DNA from: UBA9926 sp038131595
GTDB taxonomy: Bacteria; Pseudomonadota; Gammaproteobacteria; Pseudomonadales; Azotimanducaceae
Reading direction: 5' to 3'
DNA length: 64,000 nt
NCBI GenBank assembly: GCA_038131595.1
Contig: JAYPPR010000008.1
Coordinates: 62,001-126,000 of the forward strand
The notes beneath the pieces are model-generated. The model ran no database searches, was not told the origin of the DNA, and worked only from the letters and a program-made list of their open reading frames with translations. Positions 33,971 through 43,404 of the stretch are shown here, one piece after another. Position 1 is the stretch's first letter; the number at the start of each line of letters is the position of its first letter. The position numbers were made by a program, and so were the translations under genes.

Positions 33971-35212
33971 ATGAATGAAAACGACGTCACTCGCGGGCCC
34001 TTGGTAGCTTTTTCTTATCGCGACTACCGATTCCTATGGGGCACGTTGATGCTCGGCTCCATGGCGGTCTGGATGCGAATTTTAGGCACCGCGCAGTGGC
34101 TATTAGATGAAACAGGGTCAGCGTATTGGGTCGGGTTCATTGGCGTTGTGCAGTTGTTGGTGCAGATACCAATGACGTTGTGGGCAGGGACACTGGCAGA
34201 CCGGTGGGACAGAAAGCGGCTCATGACCTTCTCCCATGGAGTAGCAGGTGCCACGTTGGTTGCACTGGGTGTCGCGAACGCGGCTGGCCTGCTGCAACCT
34301 CTGATGATGTATGTCGGCATCGCGATGCTTGCCGGCGTTCAGACGCTCGCAGGACCCGCGCGGTCCGCGCTACTCCCCATCATTGTTCCAAAGAAAGATC
34401 TCATGTCAGCGGTATCGACCGACACCGCATTTTCGAACGCCGCCGCGATTTTGGGGCCATTATTGTTTGCTGGGGTTGCGCTCTCTGCGGGCCTGACCAC
34501 GGTCTTTTTGCTCGCGGGGTTAATCGCTCTAACCGCAGGATGCCTACCGCTCTTTATCAGCGCACGAGGTCAGGTTGCATCGGAGGGCAATGAATCAAAG
34601 CCCACCCAAGTCCAGCAAACACTGGATGGATTTCGCTATGTCTCGAAACATCCGATTTTGCCTGGCTTATTTTTACTCGATGCAGGGATCACCACAGCCT
34701 CGTTCTACCGAGAGATATTGCCTGTGCTTGCTCTTGGACTGTTTGCCGGCGGCGCTGGCGTCACAGGTCTACTCGGCACAGCAAATTCGCTGGGTGCCAT
34801 CGCTGGCGCTTTCTTTGCACTCGCGCTTGTCGGCTTTCGCGCGAAGGGGATGCTGGTGCTTTATGCCTCCTTCGCCTATGGATTCATTCTCTTTGGATTC
34901 GGTCTCGCTAATTCGCTCTGGCTTGGTATCTTGATGATCGCGCTGCTCGGTGCAGCAGACGCCGTCACCGTCGCAGTAAGGCAGACGACGATCATGCTGA
35001 CCACGCCAGATGACATGCGCGGCCGAGCGTTCGCACTCATGTATTTAGCGGCACAAACTGCTAACAATGTGGGCACCATTTGGGTCGGTTTTTGGGCGGG
35101 CGCAATTGGCGCAAGCAACACGATGGTGCTAGGTGGCTTTATTTCTATTGCGGCGACCGCTTTGATTGGTGTGCTGTGGCGACCGATCCGAGATTTCCGC
35201 TCGGATGACTGA
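33971..35212 (+). CDS. MFS transporter (MFS_3, EntS-like)
   Basis: 413 residues with about 12 membrane segments in the inner membrane. The N-terminal YRDYRFLWGTLMLGSMAVWMRIL and the loop LADRWDRKRLMTFS (MFS motif A, G/A-x-x-x-D-R-x-x-R-K/R) are typical of the EntS-type drug/siderophore exporter group. DGFRYVSKHPILPGLFLLD precedes the second half. It is an exporter by family; the cargo cannot be inferred. The gene stands alone. Confidence 0.82.
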   Translation: MNENDVTRGPLVAFSYRDYRFLWGTLMLGSMAVWMRILGTAQWLLDETGSAYWVGFIGVVQLLVQIPMTLWAGTLADRWDRKRLMTFSHGVAGATLVALGVANAAGLLQPLMMYVGIAMLAGVQTLAGPARSALLPIIVPKKDLMSAVSTDTAFSNAAAILGPLLFAGVALSAGLTTVFLLAGLIALTAGCLPLFISARGQVASEGNESKPTQVQQTLDGFRYVSKHPILPGLFLLDAGITTASFYREILPVLALGLFAGGAGVTGLLGTANSLGAIAGAFFALALVGFRAKGMLVLYASFAYGFILFGFGLANSLWLGILMIALLGAADAVTVAVRQTTIMLTTPDDMRGRAFALMYLAAQTANNVGTIWVGFWAGAIGASNTMVLGGFISIAATALIGVLWRPIRDFRSDD

Positions 35213-35468
35213 CAACATCACTTCCGACTCTTCAGCTGAGATTCATCTGGCAGCCCATCGTGGGGCAAATAGACGATGCCAAGACCTACCATCCAAGAGC
35301 GCGCTCGACATCCCTTGATGCCAAGACTCGCCAGCTACCAGAGAAGACAGGCTACATTGGCCAACTTGAGTAACCAAAGGAAGCACTGCGATCTGGCCCG
35401 GATACAAGACTTTCATGTCTAAATAAAAAAACAACGTAGCCACTCGCGTCAGCAAAGATGACGCCTGG

Positions 35469-37388
35469 TCATTGAGCGCTGACTACGGCTCCTGATTGAT
35501 CCGTATCACCCGCATTCAACCAAATCGGAGATGACCAGCCCCTCTCCTGCTCTGTGGCAGGCACGTCGGCAGGCAAATCCTCGTTTGCACTATTAGCAAG
35601 CAGGGTCGTCCAACGACAAGTGGGATTCTCGAGCACACGAACATAATAAAAAGCGTTCTGCTCGGGGGAGAAATCTGGATCGGTGAACGTCTGTTGCAGC
35701 TGCGCGGCACCCTCGTCCCCCTTTAATTCGCAGCTCTCAATGTCTACCGAGGCAGTTGTCGCGGGACATCTGCCATCAGCATTAGGCAACCGACCACTTG
35801 AGCAAACGACGTCCCGAACGCGCTGGTGCTGCTTGCCGTCCTCGACCCACCCCTTGATCACCTGGATGCGGTCAAGCGGTGCCCCATTGGGATCTTGGGA
35901 CGCCCACACCCAGAATCTCGGCGAGCCGCTCACTTCAAGATCTGCTCCCATGGGGACTCCTCGCTCATAGGCAAGCGCTATCGGGTTGCCCTGCTCACCG
36001 ATATCTACCGGCAGATCCCCAGCGAAAAACCGAATTCGCAGACGCGAGCCACTCGTAGCAAATGTCTCTCGACGCTGCAGCGCATCAAATATCTCTTCCC
36101 GGGTGTTGGCCTTCGCCCATACTCCAGCAAGCCCCCCCGGCAAGAACCGGCGAATAGGGCCAGCCACTGGATGATCGGCTTCAAGCAGACGATTAACCGC
36201 AAAACCAATGCCTTCAGCAGGTTTAAATCTCGCGGGAATTCCTGATCGAGTGTTGCCAGGATCTGATGTGTGAGTATCGGTTGATCCGATGACGCCTAAC
36301 TTGTAAGGATTCAGCGCTCGCTCTTCTTCCAACGCCAGGCCATCTAATAAGATGTTGCGCAAAAAAGAGCGCTCGGTGGCGCATCGCAGATCACCTTCAG
36401 CCTCGCACGCCGCGAACATGTTGCCGAACCCACAGTCTTCATCGGTTGCGCCAATGCTGAGGTGGCACTCTGACGTGCCTTTTTGCTGAGTCAGCTCAAA
36501 AAGACGTTCGATCCGGGCCCGTTTTTCGAGATCTTCATTGGTAAACGCGCTGCCATCTTCATCGGCCCTTGAGAACATCAGTCCCCAGGAGTAATTGGTG
36601 TTATGCGGGATCGTAAGGACCTCACAGGGTGCTTCGCAGGCTGCATCGAGCTGGTCGAAAAATTCTTTCTGATTACTAACATCAATTGCCGAGATAGCGT
36701 GGGGGGTCACTTCTTCGCCGCGGAAGATAACATTCCGGTGGAGCATCCCCATCTCCGGGAGCAGCGATGAGAATTCGTAGCCAATCAAGGCGGTGAAACG
36801 ACCAGGCGCATTGTGGGCGTTGGCAACCGCTTGGACACGCTGCCAGGTATCAACTTCATTGGCTTTGCAACGCGCATCATCACCACAAATATCAGAAACC
36901 CTTGGTTGTGGCCGAACGCCTGCGGTGGCGAAAGCCTGATCCAACATGGTGGCAAGATCAAAGTCGCCCGATCTTACGTCCTGGCACCGCTCAACCGAAA
37001 ATTCTGGGGACTCGGGCATCATGGTGCAGGGAAGGTGCATCTCAAAGCCCTCGGCATGATCCGTTAACGCAACAAAATCGAGCGGCGTCTGTAACTGGGC
37101 TTCCTCACCCGTTTGCAGCGTTACCTTTTCGCCTTTGGCAAATCGATACGCCGCATTGGGCCCAAGTCGGTTTTCACCAGCGTAGGCGTCGATGGACCAA
37201 CTCGTGTGCACGTGGAGATCACCGAATAGCGCGGTGTTGAGCGGAAATTGTTCGACGGCCTCGGGCTCGACTGAAACCGGATTTTCAGGTGGGGCCGAGA
37301 TATGACTTTCTGGCACGACATCAGGGTCTGAACACCCAGCGCCAACGATCATGAAGCCGATCACGATCAGTCCAGCAAATATTCGCAT
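35469..37388 (-). CDS. DUF3604 lipoprotein with a PHP-like metal motif
   Basis: 639 residues. The lipobox is VGAGC after a short hydrophobic signal, so it is anchored in the membrane facing the periplasm. The DUF3604 family start is FGDLHVHTSWSIDAYAGENR (H-x-H, about 57-59), followed by DFVALTDHAEGFE and later GVIGSTDTHTSDPGNTRSG, all metal-ligand type positions of the PHP phosphoesterase superfamily. The function of the family is unproven. The upstream region has a three-copy 14-bp repeat at 37427-37468. Monocistronic. Confidence 0.85.
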   Translation of the reverse strand: MRIFAGLIVIGFMIVGAGCSDPDVVPESHISAPPENPVSVEPEAVEQFPLNTALFGDLHVHTSWSIDAYAGENRLGPNAAYRFAKGEKVTLQTGEEAQLQTPLDFVALTDHAEGFEMHLPCTMMPESPEFSVERCQDVRSGDFDLATMLDQAFATAGVRPQPRVSDICGDDARCKANEVDTWQRVQAVANAHNAPGRFTALIGYEFSSLLPEMGMLHRNVIFRGEEVTPHAISAIDVSNQKEFFDQLDAACEAPCEVLTIPHNTNYSWGLMFSRADEDGSAFTNEDLEKRARIERLFELTQQKGTSECHLSIGATDEDCGFGNMFAACEAEGDLRCATERSFLRNILLDGLALEEERALNPYKLGVIGSTDTHTSDPGNTRSGIPARFKPAEGIGFAVNRLLEADHPVAGPIRRFLPGGLAGVWAKANTREEIFDALQRRETFATSGSRLRIRFFAGDLPVDIGEQGNPIALAYERGVPMGADLEVSGSPRFWVWASQDPNGAPLDRIQVIKGWVEDGKQHQRVRDVVCSSGRLPNADGRCPATTASVDIESCELKGDEGAAQLQQTFTDPDFSPEQNAFYYVRVLENPTCRWTTLLANSANEDLPADVPATEQERGWSSPIWLNAGDTDQSGAVVSAQ

Positions 37389-37426
37389 GTCTACCTCCCA
37401 CTTGTAGCTTGTATAAACAAAGCCTT

Positions 37427-37468
37427 AATAACCATCTACTTATAACCGTCCACTTATAGCCATCCACT
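37427..37468. repeat. Three tandem 14-bp copies upstream of the DUF3604 gene
   Basis: Units are AATAACCATCTACT, TATAACCGTCCACT and TATAGCCATCCACT. They lie 39-80 bases before the start codon at 37388, within the probable 5' untranslated region or promoter. Confidence 0.7.
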
Positions 37469-37534
37469 GTCTCACTTACGCTGGAGCGGACGACCCACTT
37501 ATTTCTTCTCGAGTCAATTATCAGGGCTTTGAGA

Positions 37535-38590
37535 TCAGGACTTTAGGAATGAAGGCATCAGGTAAGCATCTAAGACACCCAATGGCCCGAGCACTTTATC
37601 GACCTTGGCTCTGTCTTCTGCGCCCAACGATTCAATTTCATTTTTAATATGGCATCTGGAGACTTCGCTATATTTGAGCGATCTCATTTTGACTGGGCCC
37701 TCACCGAGATCGACTTCGCACCACTTTTCATTCGCAGCAAGCGCCTCACCAGAGACTCGGAGAAATTGATGATAGGTTTCGCGCATGTGGTCGAAGAATG
37801 GATTTAACGTCTCAGGCAAACGATCATCCGAGAGATAATCCGCATCATCTGTGCGCGACTCAAAGACTCTGTTCATATACCCCAGCATTTCAGGGGCACA
37901 CTGATCAATCCAACTCCGAGGCTCTGGATCTGCCTCAACATGGGCTTTAAAGAGCCCAGCAAACGTGAAGTCACCCAAGCTAGCGCGCTCGCCAAGAAGA
38001 AACCGGTGCTGACCGTAATGCGTTGCCGCTACTTTCATGAGCGCCTCGAAATCGGCACGTACCGCGCTCGCTTGATCCGGCCCGCAGCCACGATTCGCGC
38101 AAGCTCTCAGTCCGAAGTTGTCACGGACCTCGATGATCACCGAAGCCGCCATTGCCTCTTCCTCTGGGCTAAGCCCCTCATTCATAAATTTGCCAATTCG
38201 GTTGGCATAAAACCCCTTGGCAACATGGTCGACATTATGGGGATAACACCACCGGCTGCTAATCGCGTAACGACCGAACCATTCATCCGCCCAATCCTCC
38301 AACAGATGGGACGCAATCCTTTGCACCGGCGTCGATGGGACAATCGCTCGATCCGGAAATTTCGCATTCAGCATTAACCCAATCGGCGTCGTGTCATGAA
38401 TGAACCAGCCTTCCGGCGTTTGAAGGCCCGGGATGAAGTGCGTGCCAAGACGGCCTTCGACGGTGGGTCCGGTCTCCTCGGACTTCAACCTAAATTCGTA
38501 GTCGACGTCCAGGTAATTCAGCATCGCCTCTAGCTTTCGAGTAAAGAGACTGTGCTCGCCGCCCCAGAGCGTGTACTTACCATCAAACAT
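37535..38590 (-). CDS. Glutathione S-transferase-like protein
   Basis: 351 residues, longer than a normal GST. The N-terminal thioredoxin-like part (KYTLWGGEHSLFTRKLEAML, then HFIPGLQTPEGWFIHDTTPIG with the cis-Pro/DT region) is followed by a helical C-domain with GERASLGDFTFAGLF. A Ser in place of a Tyr may serve as the glutathione contact. The extra ~100 C-terminal residues are unassigned. It lies upstream of the DsbA-family gene in minus order's reverse, in a stretch with three glutathione-type proteins. Confidence 0.7.
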   Translation of the reverse strand: MFDGKYTLWGGEHSLFTRKLEAMLNYLDVDYEFRLKSEETGPTVEGRLGTHFIPGLQTPEGWFIHDTTPIGLMLNAKFPDRAIVPSTPVQRIASHLLEDWADEWFGRYAISSRWCYPHNVDHVAKGFYANRIGKFMNEGLSPEEEAMAASVIIEVRDNFGLRACANRGCGPDQASAVRADFEALMKVAATHYGQHRFLLGERASLGDFTFAGLFKAHVEADPEPRSWIDQCAPEMLGYMNRVFESRTDDADYLSDDRLPETLNPFFDHMRETYHQFLRVSGEALAANEKWCEVDLGEGPVKMRSLKYSEVSRCHIKNEIESLGAEDRAKVDKVLGPLGVLDAYLMPSFLKS

Positions 38591-38793
38591 TCCGCTTCTC
38601 CCGATAATTAGATGTCTAGACGACGCCTACCGGCCCCCACTGCTGCCAATCCCGCGGCATAAAGCCTGAGCAGTATCGGCGAGTACGAAAACCTTCAATC
38701 CCGAATCTCCGTGAGACTGATAACCAGCTACTCTGCGGGTCGATTGCCGAAGCTAAAGTTTCCGAATTTCAAGATGCAGCCTCGAATTCAGTG

Positions 38794-39459
38794 CTACACC
38801 CTTTCCGTCAATCCCGATTGCTGCAATCGCCACAGCAACACGTCAAGCCTGTCTTGGCCGAAAAACGGCTCGCCCTCAAAGGCGCATGTCGGCACGCCCC
38901 AATGACCAACCGAGTGATGATCGGCTTGGTTCTTCACAATTTCGGCTTCTAGCCGATCAGTCTCTGACTGAAGCCGCTCTTCCATCGCTGAGAGATCGAG
39001 TCCTGCTCGCGCTGCAGCTTTCATCATGTGATCGCCCTGGTCCCAGTCTTTTGTTCCTCCCCAGATCAATGACGACACCTCATCCGCAAATTCGATGCCG
39101 GCACCCATTTCCTCAGCTAACACGCCAAGCCACGACAAACGATGAATATAAGGTTGTTCGGGTGCCGTGTGCCTGCGCCCTTCTTCGTCCACTAATTGAA
39201 TGACGGGGTCAGGCTTGGGAAAGACGAAAGGAAGATTGAGAAACTCCGCGACTCGGCGCACGTCTTTACCAAAATAGGAGAACCACTGAGGCTGCACCTG
39301 ATCAAAGAACTCAGGGGTTCTAATTGCAATGGGATAAACCACTCTGAGGTTCACTTTAAGCAAGTAGCGTTCTTGCCATTCGCGCAAGCGCGGCGTCGCA
39401 AGATAGGACCAGGGACTGCGAAAAGACCAGAAAACGTCAACTTCCAATTGCTCAGCCAT
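38794..39459 (-). CDS. DsbA-family thioredoxin-fold protein, HCCA isomerase-like
   Basis: 221 residues, paralogue of the protein at 3203-3847. It starts LEVDVFWSFRSPWSYLATPR and ends with HWGVPTCAFEGEPFFGQDRLDVLLWRLQQ, sharing the S-P-W-S active site and the GVPT cis-proline loop. Function as for the paralogue: glutathione-linked isomerisation is possible, but the acidic middle differs. Located between two GST-type genes, consistent with glutathione-dependent chemistry on aromatic or epoxide intermediates. Confidence 0.8.
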   Translation of the reverse strand: MAEQLEVDVFWSFRSPWSYLATPRLREWQERYLLKVNLRVVYPIAIRTPEFFDQVQPQWFSYFGKDVRRVAEFLNLPFVFPKPDPVIQLVDEEGRRHTAPEQPYIHRLSWLGVLAEEMGAGIEFADEVSSLIWGGTKDWDQGDHMMKAAARAGLDLSAMEERLQSETDRLEAEIVKNQADHHSVGHWGVPTCAFEGEPFFGQDRLDVLLWRLQQSGLTERV

Positions 39460-39940
39460 GTTGCTCTTTCTCCAAATTCTGGATCTGCGGCTTTACTGCT
39501 AGCCCCCTAGCTGGGGCAGGTTAAGGGCATCACAACCATGCGATCGATCGCTTGTACTTATTGCTTTTTCATTAGCTTCTTCATTGGTCTCGGCCTCTCG
39601 CGAGGAAGTAACCATTTGATCTTGCCTTCAAAACAAGCCTGCCCACATACACTGCAGCATCCCGTGCACTTTCTGTTTTGTTTCACCTGGTCAAGCGTCG
39701 ATAGCAGGTAGTAGGACTCAAAAAGTAATGAATGACATTAATTAAGTGAAATACACGTGTCAATCAACCAGGACACCAGGTCTACCGGGAGCGACGCCTG
39801 ACGTACTCAGTCCAGCGACTCCAAGGGAGGCTTTCCAATTCACCTTGCGCACCTCGACTAGCATACGTTGCATTCGATTGAAAAAGATGGCTTGCTCAAA
39901 CCAATGTGATTAGCGAAACGCTAAGGTTAAGGAGCAGCTT
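39460..39940. other. 481-bp intergenic region
   Basis: Divergent promoter region for the DsbA-family gene and the GST gene. AT-rich AATGACATTAATTAAGTG lies near 39732-39749 and AAGGAGCAGCTT before 39941 is a good ribosome-binding site for the GST gene. No gene is visible. Confidence 0.5.
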
Positions 39941-40555
39941 ATGATCAAACTGTACGGCTTAAAAATGAGCAACTACTACAGTCTCACCAAGGCATTATTG
40001 ATAGAGAAAGACCTGGCCTTTGAGGAGATCAAGGCCCCACCCTCGCAGTCTGAGGATTACCTTGCCCGTTCCCCTATGGGAAAGATGCCCTCCATTGAAG
40101 TCGATGGTCAGTTTCTGTCGGAGTCCATCGCCATCTTTAACTACCTTGAGCAGCTATCACCTGGCCTCTTACCTAGCGACCCTTTCGCTGCCGCAAAAGC
40201 CATGGAACTCGCTTGCCACCTCAAACTCGATGTTGAACTTGTGGCAAGACGGTGCTTACCCGAGGCACTGTTTAATCAGCCCGTTAGTGATGAGACAAAG
40301 AGTGAGGTCAAGCGGGACCTTGCCAAGGGAATTAAAGCGGTCGAACGGCTCATGGTATGTGACCCATATGCCTGCGGTAGCGAGCTGACCATCGCCGATT
40401 TCTATGCGCACTATTGCCTCGGGCCAGCGGCGGGAATGGCGAGGGTTGCTGGGGTTGATCTCTTAAGTGACAGCCCAATGCTGGTCGAACTTTTGGGGCG
40501 TACGGCAGCGCATCCAAGCATTGAGCGCGTCACGCAGGAAGCGGCAAAGAAGTAG
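39941..40555 (+). CDS. Glutathione S-transferase
   Basis: 204 residues with standard GST layout. The N-domain begins IKLYGLKMSNYYSLTKALLIEKDLAFEE and has PSIEVDGQFLSESIAIFNYLE, the cis-Pro and glutathione-binding E-S pair (about 49-61). The C-domain contains SELTIADFYAHYCL, the conserved N-capping box. Strong ribosome-binding site AAGGAG. A hairpin overlapping the stop codon may end the transcript. Confidence 0.85.
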   Translation: MIKLYGLKMSNYYSLTKALLIEKDLAFEEIKAPPSQSEDYLARSPMGKMPSIEVDGQFLSESIAIFNYLEQLSPGLLPSDPFAAAKAMELACHLKLDVELVARRCLPEALFNQPVSDETKSEVKRDLAKGIKAVERLMVCDPYACGSELTIADFYAHYCLGPAAGMARVAGVDLLSDSPMLVELLGRTAAHPSIERVTQEAAKK

Positions 40556-40588
40556 ACAGCATGCTCGCCCGGCGCGGGGTGTTGTCTA
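40553..40588 (+). terminator. Possible hairpin at the end of the GST gene
   Basis: TAGACA (starting with the stop codon) pairs with TGTCTA 24 bases later, with a GC-rich interior containing CCC and GGGG that may extend the stem. No T-run follows. Weak evidence. Confidence 0.35.
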
Positions 40589-40863
40589 CTCGCGCTAAGA
40601 AGCGAATGTTTTGGATGCCTAACTGGATCAGGGGCATCGTCGTCACGGCCAAGAGCTCAGTCCCGAGCATTTGACTCGCAACTGCTTTCCTTGTTTTCAG
40701 TCCAGTTCAACTCTTCGTCCTGTGACTTGGCTGTCCGCTTTCGCATTCCGGCGAGTGATCATGGCCTGACAGTTTTTGTGGTTGTGGTTGTTTTTGCAGA
40801 CAGCCTCTGTAGGTACTCAACCTTGAAAGACTTTTGTCGCTCGAAATAGTAAAACCAATCGTT
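40589..40863. other. Intergenic region before the DUF1254 gene
   Basis: No gene recognised. A G/T-rich run (GTTTTTGTGGTTGTGGTTG) lies near 40772-40790. The exact start of the downstream protein is uncertain because no good ribosome-binding site is visible. Confidence 0.4.
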
Positions 40864-42108
40864 ATGGAAGACGCTCCCCACAATCTTGCCAAGCTGTCGC
40901 CTGCCGCCGAGGCGTATCTCTGGGGTTACCCCCTCGTTGCAACCCATCGGACTCGTCTTCATCTTTGTTCACGGCATCGATCTGGCGAGCTTAATCATGT
41001 TGAGGGGCTAGCCACACCCGCGGATAAAGCAATCGTCGCGCCGAACAACGACACGCTATACACCTCAGGATGGTATGACCTTCGGCACGGCGATCTTGTC
41101 ATCGACGTGCCACCCATGGACAAACCCGATCGTTACTGGAATGTCATGATTGCTGATGCCTACAGCCATGTGACCTATATCGCTCGGCGACATCACGGCA
41201 CCAAGGGTACCCGAGTCACCGTCAGATTCGACCCCAATACGCCGCCGCTCGACTCAGATACGCCGGTCGTGACGGTTGGCACACCGACCGCATGGGTCAT
41301 TATTAGAGTGCTGGTCGAATCAAAGGATGACCTGGAAGCCGCTCGAAACATCCAGCGCGCAATCCGTGTTACCGCAAGCACTCTTCACCCGAAAACACTC
41401 ACCGAGCGAGCGGGCCGAGCGAATCAGATCGCACAAAGCGGCCCCGCGATTTTTGAAGAAATCCACAGATACACCTTGCTTGACCCGCCAGCAAAGTGGC
41501 ATCCGCGCTTATCAGAGGGTGCCAAGCATATTTTAGAAAACCCAAGCTCAATATCGACTGAGGTGCTCGCGAAAGGCATCCAGGAAGCAGAGCAATTACT
41601 TGCGAGCGGCAATACCCAAGACGGCGTTTTGGAGCAAGGTTGGCGCACCGGGCGAGGAACGGGCGGCCCAGGTAATGACATCTTAAGGCGAGCAATGGGC
41701 GCGAAATACGGCTTGGGTGGCCATTATCCCATTGAGAACCGGAGCTATATCGCGGTGCATACGAGCAGCCGAGCAAAGCTCGATGGCAAGGTGCCGCTTA
41801 AACTGCTATTTCGACCAGACCAGCTCCCACCGTGCGATGGATTTTGGTCACTCACCGCATACGGCATGGATCTCTACCTGGTTGATAACGCCATCAACCG
41901 CTGGTCAATCGGTGATCGTACACCCGGACTTCGCTTTGATGACGATGGTGGACTCACGATTATCCTAAGCGCGAAGGAGCCCGCCGACCCGTCCAACTGG
42001 CTTCCGGTTCCTGATGGACCATTCATGCTGGGCATGCGAGTCTATGAGGGCGCGGAATCGGTGCTGACCTGCGAGTGGTTCCCTCCGCCGCTGATCCCTA
42101 TTGACTAA
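40864..42108 (+). CDS. DUF1254/DUF1214 domain protein
   Basis: 414 residues from ATG 40864 (a TTG at 40834 is possible). DUF1254 at the N-end: AYLWGYPLVATHRTR, then IVAPNNDTLYTSGWYDLRHG and RYWNVMIADAYSHVTYIARR. DUF1214 at the C-end: ENRSYIAVHTSSRAKLDGKV, PCDGFWSLTAYGMDLYLVDN and RTPGLRFDDDGGLTIIL. No signal peptide is visible, although many members are secreted. Function unknown for the family. It is 15 bases before the dioxygenase gene and likely cotranscribed. Confidence 0.78.
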   Translation: MEDAPHNLAKLSPAAEAYLWGYPLVATHRTRLHLCSRHRSGELNHVEGLATPADKAIVAPNNDTLYTSGWYDLRHGDLVIDVPPMDKPDRYWNVMIADAYSHVTYIARRHHGTKGTRVTVRFDPNTPPLDSDTPVVTVGTPTAWVIIRVLVESKDDLEAARNIQRAIRVTASTLHPKTLTERAGRANQIAQSGPAIFEEIHRYTLLDPPAKWHPRLSEGAKHILENPSSISTEVLAKGIQEAEQLLASGNTQDGVLEQGWRTGRGTGGPGNDILRRAMGAKYGLGGHYPIENRSYIAVHTSSRAKLDGKVPLKLLFRPDQLPPCDGFWSLTAYGMDLYLVDNAINRWSIGDRTPGLRFDDDGGLTIILSAKEPADPSNWLPVPDGPFMLGMRVYEGAESVLTCEWFPPPLIPID

Positions 42109-42123
42109 AAGAGAGGCGCTACC

Positions 42124-43338
42124 ATGAGTCACTCAACCAATGGAACTGAGCAATCGTTAAGCGAGATTCCTATCGTCGACTGGCTTGATCTCGAGACCGA
42201 CAGAGAAAAGTTCCTCGCCGATTTACGCTATGCGCTCTCTGAATGTGGGTTTCTGGTGCTCGCCAACGCTCCAGGCCTAGGGGATGAATTTCAGCAACGC
42301 GCGTTCAAAGAGGTCCGCGGCTTCTTCGATGCACCCATGGATCTCAAAAAGACGGCGCACATTTCCAATACGCCCTATTTTCGCGGCTATACCCTACCGA
42401 CTCCGGCGGACCGAGGTCATGGGCAAGTCATCGAGAACTTCCAATTCGGTTTTGAAGAGGACCCCGTCTGCGCCCACGACGACCGGTCAGTGCCTATTCA
42501 CAAACGACTCTTCACTGGCCCCAACACTTGGCCTCAGACCGATGCGCTCCCAGGTTTTCGACCATTAATTGAGGACATTACGCATATCTATCACTCGCTG
42601 ACGCACGAACTCGGTGAACTGATTGTCGAATCCCTAGGCGAGGATCCCGCTCATTTTCGAGAATATTTTGACAAGGACGAGCCCTATCTTGCGGCCAGTT
42701 TGAATCACAATTTCAGCCTTGATGTGTTCACTCGCGAAGCCGAAGCGGAGGTTATTGCGGCCTACGAACAATTTGATAGTAAGAACGTTGGCGCCCACAT
42801 TGATGGACCCCCGTTTATCGCACTCTTAATCAATGATAGGCCTGGATTGCAGGTGGTTGCCGGTGAAGGAAACTGGGTCGACGCCCCGGTGACATGCCGC
42901 ACAGCACCAGGAGACTATGCTGTACCGGTCATTCCCGGCTCGGTGATCGTGAACACAGGCGGCACGCTGATGCATCTTAGCGAGGGGCGATACTCAGCGA
43001 CCTTGCACCGGGTCAATACGACCCTGATACCCAGAGGCGAGACCCGCGTTTCAATGCCCTATTTCCTTCTGCCCAAAATGGATGGCGACTTAGTCCCCTT
43101 CGGCAAACACGAGGCGGCTGCAGCAGGCGCTGCTGGTTACGAGGCAGGTCGAGACCGCGGCGCCAACGCGGCGGTTAACCGAATGGGGACTTTCCCACAA
43201 GTAACGAGACGATGGTGGGTTGAGGAATACGCCGAACTTCGAGATCAGCAGCAAAAAGAAGTCGAGGCCGAGACCACTGCGGCCTTCGAACTCGCTGCCA
43301 AGCGCGGCAAACGCTATTCCGAGGCGAAGCGTCACTAG
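42124..43338 (+). CDS. Fe(II)/2-oxoglutarate dioxygenase (isopenicillin N synthase-like)
   Basis: 404 residues. N-terminal DIOX_N segment with IPIVDWLDLETDREKF and GFLVLANAPG. The double-stranded beta helix has VGAHIDGPPFIALLIND (His and Asp iron ligands, H-x-D), SATLHRVNTTL (third ligand His) and ETRVSMPYFLLP (R-x-S for 2-oxoglutarate). All iron ligands are intact. The C-terminal tail after QVTRRWW is charged. It likely hydroxylates or desaturates a small molecule; the partner DUF1254 gene precedes it. The nitroreductase is convergent. Confidence 0.88.
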   Translation: MSHSTNGTEQSLSEIPIVDWLDLETDREKFLADLRYALSECGFLVLANAPGLGDEFQQRAFKEVRGFFDAPMDLKKTAHISNTPYFRGYTLPTPADRGHGQVIENFQFGFEEDPVCAHDDRSVPIHKRLFTGPNTWPQTDALPGFRPLIEDITHIYHSLTHELGELIVESLGEDPAHFREYFDKDEPYLAASLNHNFSLDVFTREAEAEVIAAYEQFDSKNVGAHIDGPPFIALLINDRPGLQVVAGEGNWVDAPVTCRTAPGDYAVPVIPGSVIVNTGGTLMHLSEGRYSATLHRVNTTLIPRGETRVSMPYFLLPKMDGDLVPFGKHEAAAAGAAGYEAGRDRGANAAVNRMGTFPQVTRRWWVEEYAELRDQQQKEVEAETTAAFELAAKRGKRYSEAKRH

Positions 43339-43404
43339 ACGAGCGTCACTACATGAGCGTGAGCCCCATGCTGCTCATCGCGTGCTCGCTGCCACCAACG
43401 CGAT

